12,839 nucleotides of DNA from an uncultured Clostridia bacterium (GTDB lineage Bacteria; Bacillota; Clostridia; TANB77; CAG-508). The stretch's first letter is position 1, and every line of letters begins with the position of its first letter. The notes under the pieces were generated by a model, which saw only the letters and a list, made by a program, of their open reading frames with translations, was not told the DNA's origin and ran no database searches. Below, in pieces: positions 7,991 through 12,839 of the stretch. Both the position numbers and the translations under genes were made by a program. The stretch is taken from positions 1 to 12,839 of the forward strand of contig CAKPLQ010000037.1 in NCBI GenBank assembly GCA_934167685.1. Direction: 5' to 3'.

Positions 7991-8040
7991 GCATTTTGAA
8001 AAATTTTTATGCAAGTCGTAACTGCCTAATATTCTTATTA

Positions 8041-10416
8041 TTAATTACAACTAAGTTTGCATACAATTATACTCATATCATCTTTAGCCATACCATAACT
8101 ATTATCAACTGCTTCATTTAAAATTAAATCAGCAATTTTTTGACAATTAGTAGTTTCAATATCTTCCAACATATATTTTACCCAAAGTTCTTTGTTTTTA
8201 TATTCCACATTTGCATCTAAAATACCATCACTACACATCACCAAAATATCTTGTTCTTGAATATCCTTATCATATGTAGTTAAATTTATATCTTTTAGAA
8301 TTCCTGCTGGTAAACTTAAAGATTTTACAATTTGAACTTTTTTCTTATTTTTTATATATGTAGGACATGCTCCATTTTTTATAAATTCAATTTTTCCATT
8401 ATACAAATCTACAATTGCAATATCTAAAGTTGCAAAAATTTCTTCATTTGTATTCATAATTGTAGTATTTATTAAATCTATTGATGTATTTTTATCAAAT
8501 CCAGACATTAATAATCGTTCAAGCATCTTTATTGCTATTTGACTACTCTTTCTTGCATCTGGGCCTGTCCCCATTCCATCACTTAGTGCAATTAGATATT
8601 TTCCATCATTTAGTCTTATTTGTAGTAGACTGTCACCAGATACCGGACTACCATCTTTTACTTTTGTAGCTTGTCCTATTTGAAGAATATATTTATCAGC
8701 TGATAAATAACTTATTATTCTTTTTCCTTGTTTACTTAGTTTTTTTATTTTAGTTTCATTTCTCATTAATTTTGTGTTTAAACTTTTTTCAAGTACCTTC
8801 TGAATTTTATCAAAATCTGCATTTTCACTTATTTTGCTATCTTCTTTTAAATATACATCTATAAAATATCTATTTTCTTTTTTATTTATCTCAATTCCAT
8901 CAACTAAAATTTCCTTTATTTCAAGAGCTTTAATTACCTTGCTTTTTTCATCATCAAAATCCTTATTCTTATTCATTTCTTTTTCCATCTTTACAGCAAT
9001 ACTTGAAATAGCTTTTGAAACACCATCTAGTTGAGCTTGCACATTCTTTTTATTTGATTTAACCTTTTCTTCCCATATAAAGTTTGATTTACTTATTTTA
9101 TATGCATAGTTTACGGCTTTAACTATTTGTTCTATATCATTATTCATTCTCTTGCTAATTTTTTCATCATTATATTGAACTATATAATTGTTGAATTTAG
9201 CAAATGTTTTTAATAAATCTTCTCTGTCTATTTCTTGTTTATCTAACAAAATATCAAATAATTCGTTAACAATATTACTTTCTGGTTGCGTCATATCATC
9301 ATATAACATATTTTCTTCAAGACCATCTAAATTGTTCAATAACTCTGTAATAAATGCTTGTCTATTTTTTAGATAAATATTGGTATCATTTTTTTCTTGA
9401 TAAGTATTTGCTATATCTTTTATTGTTTCTGAAACCATATTAAGTTGTTCTATAGTTTCTTTGCTTTGTTCTAATCCTCTTTTATTATATTCTGGCAACA
9501 TCTTATCACTTTTTACTAGCTCTTCAATATCTATTCCTGCCCATTTAGGAATTGCAAGTAGCCCTAATGATGCAATTAATGCTTCTTTAACCACAACTAA
9601 GTCTGTTGCAGTCCCTTTTGTTGCATACAATAAAATTCCATTTCCAGCAAGAAAACCTACAATTACTCCTATTTTTCCAAATCTATTTAACAATCCTGCA
9701 ATCATTCCAGATATAGCATATACTGCTACCACTACTGGTTCATTTTGTGCTATAATCCCTAATGTAACACCTATAGTCACTCCAGCAGTACTTCCGACCA
9801 ATACTCCATTTTTCCATCCCAATATTAATACTATAAGTATACTTAAAATGTTTCTAATTGATAAACCAAATATAGAAAATTCTCCTAACGCTGAAAAAGC
9901 TATTGAAACTAATAAGCTAGCTCCAATCACTTCCTCTATAGAAAATGCATTTTTTTCAGTTATATCTTGAATTACTACTAATGAATTTACAAATATTTTA
10001 TAAAATACTACAGAAAATACTGCTAACGTAATATGTAACAACATATCTCCTATTGTAAATCTTGTTAATATTAATTTTGCAATCATTACTAATAATATAC
10101 TTACAAATACATGTCCAGAAATTTGTATTTGCTCATTCTTATATTGGTCATTTTCTTTTGGAGGTTTTATACATATTGATATTAATAACATTAATATTAT
10201 TAATATATAATTAAGAGCTCCTATTGACCCTACTCCTATAATATTTCCAATAAGCCCTGCAACTACAACCATTATTGCTGGAATTCCACTGGCTAAGCTA
10301 GCCGCTACAATTGCTATACTAAATGGTGACACTTCTTGTCCCATTCCTATTGTAGATATCATAAACGCAATTATATATATAATTATATTTTTTATATTCA
10401 TTAAATTTTTTAACAT
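8041..10416 (-). CDS. spoIIE: Stage II sporulation protein E, membrane PP2C phosphatase
   Basis: SpoIIE dephosphorylates the anti-anti-sigma factor SpoIIAA, which releases sigma F in the forespore, and it localises to the polar septum. The 791-residue protein has the full architecture. About ten hydrophobic helices fill residues 1-295, a long helical linker runs to about 560, and a C-terminal PP2C-type phosphatase domain follows. Its metal-site motifs are SDGMGTGPDARKSS at about 612-625, CSDGILDAN at about 728-736 and KDDMSIIV at about 778-785. The length is close to the usual 790-830. ATG at 10416 is chosen because GAGGTG lies 6 nt upstream; the in-frame GTG at 10425 overlaps that site. A possible Spo0A box lies upstream at 10586. 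It is strong evidence for an endospore former. Confidence 0.97.
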   Translation of the reverse strand: MLKNLMNIKNIIIYIIAFMISTIGMGQEVSPFSIAIVAASLASGIPAIMVVVAGLIGNIIGVGSIGALNYILIILMLLISICIKPPKENDQYKNEQIQISGHVFVSILLVMIAKLILTRFTIGDMLLHITLAVFSVVFYKIFVNSLVVIQDITEKNAFSIEEVIGASLLVSIAFSALGEFSIFGLSIRNILSILIVLILGWKNGVLVGSTAGVTIGVTLGIIAQNEPVVVAVYAISGMIAGLLNRFGKIGVIVGFLAGNGILLYATKGTATDLVVVKEALIASLGLLAIPKWAGIDIEELVKSDKMLPEYNKRGLEQSKETIEQLNMVSETIKDIANTYQEKNDTNIYLKNRQAFITELLNNLDGLEENMLYDDMTQPESNIVNELFDILLDKQEIDREDLLKTFAKFNNYIVQYNDEKISKRMNNDIEQIVKAVNYAYKISKSNFIWEEKVKSNKKNVQAQLDGVSKAISSIAVKMEKEMNKNKDFDDEKSKVIKALEIKEILVDGIEINKKENRYFIDVYLKEDSKISENADFDKIQKVLEKSLNTKLMRNETKIKKLSKQGKRIISYLSADKYILQIGQATKVKDGSPVSGDSLLQIRLNDGKYLIALSDGMGTGPDARKSSQIAIKMLERLLMSGFDKNTSIDLINTTIMNTNEEIFATLDIAIVDLYNGKIEFIKNGACPTYIKNKKKVQIVKSLSLPAGILKDINLTTYDKDIQEQDILVMCSDGILDANVEYKNKELWVKYMLEDIETTNCQKIADLILNEAVDNSYGMAKDDMSIIVCKLSCN

Positions 10417-10571
10417 CCTTACCACCTCATAACCTTTTCATAATATAGCATTATTTTAATCCTTTTCTTTTGTGTTTTTTGTCTTTTTTAGTACTCTACT
10501 ATAAAAAAGTTTTTTACATTTTGTGATATATATTTTTTTATTCTATTATTTTCTTTGGTTTTGTGTTTTAT

Positions 10572-10622
10572 ATTTTATTATATATTGTCGAAAATTACAA
10601 GTTTTTTTGCGAATTTGTCAAA
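10572..10622 (-). promoter_or_regulatory. Candidate spoIIE promoter region with Spo0A-like boxes
   Basis: The 224 bases between the SSB-like gene and spoIIE hold a plus-strand TGTCGAA (10586-10592), which matches the Spo0A box consensus TGNCGAA exactly. A one-mismatch TGTCAAA lies 30 bases away (10616-10622), about three helical turns. On the minus strand TTGTAA (10595-10600) and TAAAAT (10572-10577) stand 17 bases apart as a possible -35/-10 pair. TATAAT (10577-10582) is an alternative -10. Spo0A control of spoIIE is known in Bacillus; here it is inferred from motifs only. Nothing else is seen in this gap. Confidence 0.4.
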
Positions 10623-10649
10623 TGTTTATAAATTCAATGTAGCAACAAT

Positions 10650-10883
10650 TCAACAAATTTCTACCATTCCATCTCCTCGTATCTTTCCCTGTATTGCAAT
10701 TATTTGATTTCTTCTGTAATTTCTAAAAACATAATCCGCCCTAGCATTATATGCTTTTACTTTTACAACACTTTTATTTAATAATTTCATTTTAAAATAA
10801 GCTATTGATTTGTTTTTGCTTTTTATTATAAATTTAAATTCTACTTCACTTATTATTTTTCCCATTAATATACATATATTCAT
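10650..10883 (-). CDS. Minimal SSB-like OB-fold protein
   Basis: This 77-residue protein resembles the first two-thirds of a single-stranded DNA-binding protein OB fold. It begins MNICILMGKIISEVEF, followed by an IAYFKMKLL strand, a VKVKAYNARADYV segment like the 'V-x-A-x-A-E' strand of SSB, and an IIAIQGKIRGDGMVEI ending like the last OB strand. It is far shorter than a normal SSB (about 140-170) and lacks the acidic C-terminal tail that recruits partners. It has many Lys and Arg, as expected for nucleic-acid contact. The ATG at 10883 follows an AAAAGGAA stretch. It lies between the DGR template repeat and spoIIE. The resemblance is clear by eye, but DNA binding is inferred. Confidence 0.7.
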   Translation of the reverse strand: MNICILMGKIISEVEFKFIIKSKNKSIAYFKMKLLNKSVVKVKAYNARADYVFRNYRRNQIIAIQGKIRGDGMVEIC

Positions 10884-10906
10884 TATTTTTCCTTTTCTTT
10901 ATAAGC

Positions 10907-10954
10907 ATAAAATACATACATTCTAGTTTTACACCATACTAGTATGTATTTTAT
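10907..10954. repeat. 13-bp perfect inverted repeat
   Basis: Arms ATAAAATACATAC (10907-10919) and GTATGTATTTTAT (10942-10954) are exact reverse complements around a 22-nt loop. The right arm overlaps a 12-bp palindrome CATACTAGTATG (10935-10946). It lies between the DGR template repeat and the SSB-like gene, just ahead of the latter's ribosome binding site. It could be a weak terminator or processing hairpin for the template RNA, or an operator for the SSB-like gene. There is no long T tail. Confidence 0.6.
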
Positions 10955-11067
10955 TGATTCATGTTTACCTTTTTACTCTATTAGTAAATCGGATGGAATA
11001 AGTCTCTTTAATATCTAATATATTACTGTATATATTCCTTAAAATACATAATCTGAATTGATATTAG

Positions 11068-11201
11068 AGTGAAGCCCTAAAACCAATGTTGTTATTGTAA
11101 TTGGTCGTATTGTTGTTGTTACGGTTGGCCGCTGGATTATTGCTGCCATTGTTGTTGTAATTGCCCCCACGATTGACACAAGGATTGCTTGAATTAGAAG
11201 T
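11068..11201 (-). repeat. DGR template repeat (TR)
   Basis: These 134 bases match the 3' end of the target gene (VR) without gaps. On the coding (minus) strand TR contains 48 adenines, of which 22 are different in VR (13 A>G, 8 A>T, 1 A>C). Of the 86 non-adenine positions only one differs. Translated in the target frame it would read mostly Asn from AAC or AAT codons, set between conserved landmarks (PCV, RGG, GFRAS). This is the design of a DGR template, because AAY codons give the widest amino-acid range when A is randomised. The 19 bases at its 3' end (coding sense) are identical to VR, as expected for IMH*/IMH. An in-frame TAA follows closely, but TAA also blocks the frame just upstream, so it is not an expressed gene. 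Confidence 0.93.
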
Positions 11202-11222
11202 TTCGACTTATCCCATTTTTTA

Positions 11223-11288
11223 TTATTCTATATAAAATAGTTTTTCTTTTAAGCTTTTTAACTCTTTAACTTTTTTTGCAAATTTCAT
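11223..11288 (-). CDS. 21-codon ORF ahead of TR, possible leader peptide or gene remnant
   Basis: A very short frame starts at ATG 11288 with a perfect GGGAGG six bases upstream (an in-frame ATG at 11294 directly abuts it). It encodes about 21 residues starting MKFAKKVKELKSLKEKLF and ends in tandem stops, 20 bases before TR on the same strand. The product is basic and helical, with no signal peptide. The strong ribosome site suggests translation, or a recent truncation that left only a gene start. It may be the remnant of an accessory gene that usually lies between VR and TR, but there is no sequence proof. Confidence 0.4.
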   Translation of the reverse strand: MKFAKKVKELKSLKEKLFYIE

Positions 11289-11309
11289 ATTCATCCTCCC
11301 ATTTATGTT

Positions 11310-11363
11310 GACTAGTCATTGATTTTTGCAAAAATTAAGGACTAGTCCGGTGAGGACTAGTCC
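11310..11363. repeat. Cluster of ACTAGT-centred palindromes and a TTTTTGCAAAAA palindrome
   Basis: Within 54 bases lie GACTAGTC (11310-11317), the 14-bp palindrome ATTTTTGCAAAAAT (11322-11335), and two copies of GGACTAGTCC (11339-11348 and 11354-11363). The last two are part of a 15-bp direct repeat (GGACTAGTCC + RGTGA). The cluster lies between the target gene and TR. Such dyads could be operator sites for the template RNA promoter, cruciform-forming DNA as seen next to some DGR variable repeats, or a small repeat element. The function is not known. Confidence 0.65.
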
Positions 11364-11422
11364 AGTGAGGAGACGACTCACACTTGTTGCTTCCGCATCA
11401 TGTGCGAACCGTCTTCCTCTCG
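11364..11422 (-). other. GC-rich bulged hairpin downstream of the target gene
   Basis: GAGGAGACG (11367-11375) pairs with CGTCTTCCTC (11410-11419) with one bulged base. Inside it, TTCCGCA (11391-11397) pairs with TGCGAA (11403-11408), again with one bulge. An alternative small stem GTGAG/CTCAC also exists. Bases 11341-11400 are 53% G+C, about twice the local background. It has no T tail, so it is not a standard terminator. It may be a structured RNA element of the DGR transcript or a DNA hairpin that helps retrohoming. Confidence 0.45.
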
Positions 11423-11495
11423 TTCTAATTTTTATATTTGATTCTTTGGTTGAGCCCATTCTAGTGTATCGCTGTACAGGACTCAGTGCTACGAT
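11423..11495. other. Spacer between target gene stop and hairpin cluster
   Basis: This stretch follows the target gene on the minus strand. It holds an 8-bp palindrome CTGTACAG (11472-11479) about 20 bases past the stop codon and otherwise no ORF, T tail or recognised RNA. With the stretch 10955-11067 on the other side of TR, which shows nothing beyond AT-rich sequence, it completes the 612-base gene-poor region from 10884 to 11495. Confidence 0.5.
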
Positions 11496-12839
11496 TTAGA
11501 AAAGTGAAGCCCTAAAACCAACGCTGTCACCGTAAAAGGTCGTATAGACGTCGTTACGGTAGGCCGCTCGACTATCGCTGCCAATGCCGTTGCAATCGCC
11601 CCCACGATAGACACAAGGAGTGCTTGAATAAGAAGTATATTCTAGTGTCCACTCCCATACATTTCCTGCTATATCATATATTCCCTGCTTACTAAATGTA
11701 TCACTTGCTCCTGTTGATAATAATATTGTTTTATTCGAACCTTTTGCTCCATACGCTCCGCTCGTCCAATCTCCTAATGTATAATTACTTGTATTTAAAA
11801 TAGCATATTTAGAATTTGCATTTGTTATATTCCATAAATTATTCAAGTAATTTCCCCAATTTGTACTATTCATTTTTAAATCTGCTTGCGCTGTTCCTTT
11901 TGTCTCTAAATATTTTAATACTAAATCCCACTGCACTCCAAGCATTAAACTGCTTGTATAATTTCCTGACTCCATATTGCTTGCTATTGTTTGCGCTTGA
12001 CTACATGTTACATAAGTATATGGATACGCATTTTGTTTTATTACTGGTGTTTCTGTTGGTGCTGTTGATGGTGAACCTGATGTCTTTGGTGCATCTTCTA
12101 TTCCTGTTTCATATTTTCCTACATAAAACCCTCCATTTTGATATACACTCTTTAACATTTTTTGTTTTAACACTGTATATTGCTCACTTGTTAATCCTGT
12201 TGTTTCATCTGAGTAATATTCATCTCTCCAACCTTCTTCTTTAAGTGCCATTTGCCTGATGTTAGTTTGGGTATTATACTCTATATAAGTTAGTTTCTTA
12301 GCTTCTATTCCAGTATATTTATCATCTTTCATAAAGGACGTTGGTTCTGGTCTTGGTAATACATTTCTATAATCACTAGTATATGTATGTAAATCTGTTT
12401 CTATTGCTGTATATTCTTCATCTGTAAAACTTGTTATTGATAATCCTGCTGTTGGATATACCTCATCTGTCATTGGCACTTCTACCCATACATATTGATT
12501 TCCTGTGCTATCTTGTATTGTTAATCCATTTTCTAATGTTGTTCCTTCTACTTGTGTAAATCCTTCTGGTAAATATGGGTTAGTTATTGGCTTTTTACTT
12601 GTTACTGTTGTCGAACCTGCATTTGCCTCTTCTCCTGGTTGTTTTGGCTCTGCTGTTATGCTTACTCCTATATTTGTGCTTAAATCCTCTTTTGTTTCAT
12701 CTATTGGTGTTTTTAACAGTTCAACTGTAACTGTTAGTTTTGTTGTTGCTCCTGCTTTTAATGTTGTGTCATCTATTTTACATCTTACCTCAAAATAATC
12801 TTCATTTGAACTTGTTGCTTTTGCTGTTAAATCTGCTGA
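11496..12839 (-). CDS. DGR target protein: TasA-like region plus FGE/C-type-lectin domain (5' end beyond window)
   Basis: The frame is open from the right edge to the stop at 11496, giving 447 visible residues. The GTG at 12479 is internal, inside the YVWVEVP motif. Visible residues 1-75 resemble the C-terminal part of a TasA/camelysin-type secreted domain (DDTTLKAGATTKLTVTVELL... GVSITAEP). A Pro/Thr/Glu-rich link leads to a formylglycine-generating-enzyme-type domain: YVWVEVP, MLGVQWDLVLKYL, GNVWEWTLEY, a PCVxRGG motif and terminal GFRASLF. The two catalytic cysteines of true FGE are not recognisable, so this is a binding fold, the standard DGR receptor scaffold. The last 44 codons form VR. 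The surface location and ligand binding are inferred. The true start, and any signal peptide, lie outside the window. Confidence 0.9.
   Translation of the reverse strand, partial: SADLTAKATSSNEDYFEVRCKIDDTTLKAGATTKLTVTVELLKTPIDETKEDLSTNIGVSITAEPKQPGEEANAGSTTVTSKKPITNPYLPEGFTQVEGTTLENGLTIQDSTGNQYVWVEVPMTDEVYPTAGLSITSFTDEEYTAIETDLHTYTSDYRNVLPRPEPTSFMKDDKYTGIEAKKLTYIEYNTQTNIRQMALKEEGWRDEYYSDETTGLTSEQYTVLKQKMLKSVYQNGGFYVGKYETGIEDAPKTSGSPSTAPTETPVIKQNAYPYTYVTCSQAQTIASNMESGNYTSSLMLGVQWDLVLKYLETKGTAQADLKMNSTNWGNYLNNLWNITNANSKYAILNTSNYTLGDWTSGAYGAKGSNKTILLSTGASDTFSKQGIYDIAGNVWEWTLEYTSYSSTPCVYRGGDCNGIGSDSRAAYRNDVYTTFYGDSVGFRASLF
11503..11636 (-). repeat. DGR variable repeat (VR) in the target gene
   Basis: This is the 134-bp segment that receives mutagenised cDNA. 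It encodes the end of the lectin fold, including the diversified surface. Compared with TR, 18 codons change residue through adenine substitutions: Asn becomes Tyr, Thr, Asp, Gly, Ile, Ser, Val or Phe; a Tyr becomes Cys; an Ile becomes Val. Scaffold residues (PCV, RGG, AAxR, TT, GFRAS) are kept. One further change, Pro to Arg, comes from a non-adenine (CCA to CGA). The terminal 19 bases (coding sense TTGGTTTTAGGGCTTCACT) are identical in TR and include the likely initiation-of-mutagenic-homing site. The match ends a few codons before the stop codon. Confidence 0.93.

Noticed and set aside
9461..9970. 169-codon plus-strand frame inside spoIIE
   Set aside because: It is a shadow of the antisense strand of a long membrane-protein gene, with no ribosome site and a composition explained by spoIIE codons.
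11068..11201. TR as the broken 3' end of a second copy of the target gene
   Set aside because: A decayed copy would differ at all base types. The differences are almost only adenines, the variable sites are uniform AAY codons, and a stop lies just upstream in frame.
11310..11422. Insertion-sequence end or transposon
   Set aside because: No transposase frame, no paired terminal repeats around a gene and no clear target duplication.
10884..11495. tRNA or other known RNA gene in the gene-poor region
   Set aside because: No cloverleaf, CCA end or known riboswitch core could be found. The structured block was recorded as unassigned instead.
11816..12244. 142-codon plus-strand frame opposite the target gene
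   Set aside because: It is a Leu/Phe/Ser-rich shadow of the well-supported minus-strand gene, with no start signals.
12477..12479. GTG as the start of the target gene
   Set aside because: The frame stays open for 120 more codons to the window edge with sensible protein sequence (YVWVEVP crosses the GTG). There is no ribosome site before it.
11496..12839. True formylglycine-generating enzyme (sulfatase activator)
   Set aside because: The fold motifs match, but the catalytic cysteine pair is not seen and the C-terminus carries a DGR variable repeat, so a binding role fits better.

Overview
This is an AT-rich stretch of a low-GC, endospore-forming Firmicute, most likely a gut-type member of the Clostridia. 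The evidence is a full-length spoIIE gene, very A/T-biased codons, AGGAGG-type ribosome binding sites, and an O2-tolerant but Fe-S-rich gene set. I cannot name the species from the sequence. Almost everything is on the minus strand. The exception is the first gene, a putative HExxH zinc protein (18-1100), which is followed by a tandem array of a TACAAAWGAT-like motif and a strong hairpin terminator.

Reading the minus strand from left to right on the map: 1301-4340 is a compact housekeeping operon transcribed acpS > tatD > family-4 uracil-DNA glycosylase > GltD-like flavoprotein, with gaps or overlaps of a few bases. 4410-7193 holds a second unit: a membrane-anchored WG-repeat protein followed by a conserved tail-anchored protein of unknown function. 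It has its own promoter, and a hairpin follows it. 7346-7929 holds two small unknown proteins (52 and 132 residues) behind a near-consensus promoter and before a clear terminator. 8041-10416 is spoIIE, and upstream of it lies a minimal SSB-like OB-fold protein (10650-10883).

The right end (about 10900-12839) holds the most interesting system: the template and target of a diversity-generating retroelement (DGR). The last gene, open at the right edge, encodes a protein with a TasA/camelysin-like N-terminal region and a C-terminal formylglycine-generating-enzyme/C-type-lectin fold. Its last 134 bp (VR, 11503-11636) are copied at 11068-11201 (TR). The two copies differ at 23 positions. In the coding sense, 22 of these are adenines in TR, out of 48 TR adenines, and only 1 of the other 86 positions differs. 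TR reads as a run of Asn codons, the classic design for adenine mutagenesis. This is direct sequence evidence of past mutagenic retrohoming into the receptor gene.

Neither a DGR reverse transcriptase nor an Avd gene lies where it is usually found, next to TR. Instead, the 300 bp between VR and TR hold a GC-rich set of ACTAGT-centred palindromes, a bulged hairpin and a 21-codon ORF with a perfect ribosome binding site. Beyond TR come a 13-bp inverted repeat and then the SSB-like and sporulation genes. The RT must therefore be beyond the right edge, act in trans, or be lost.
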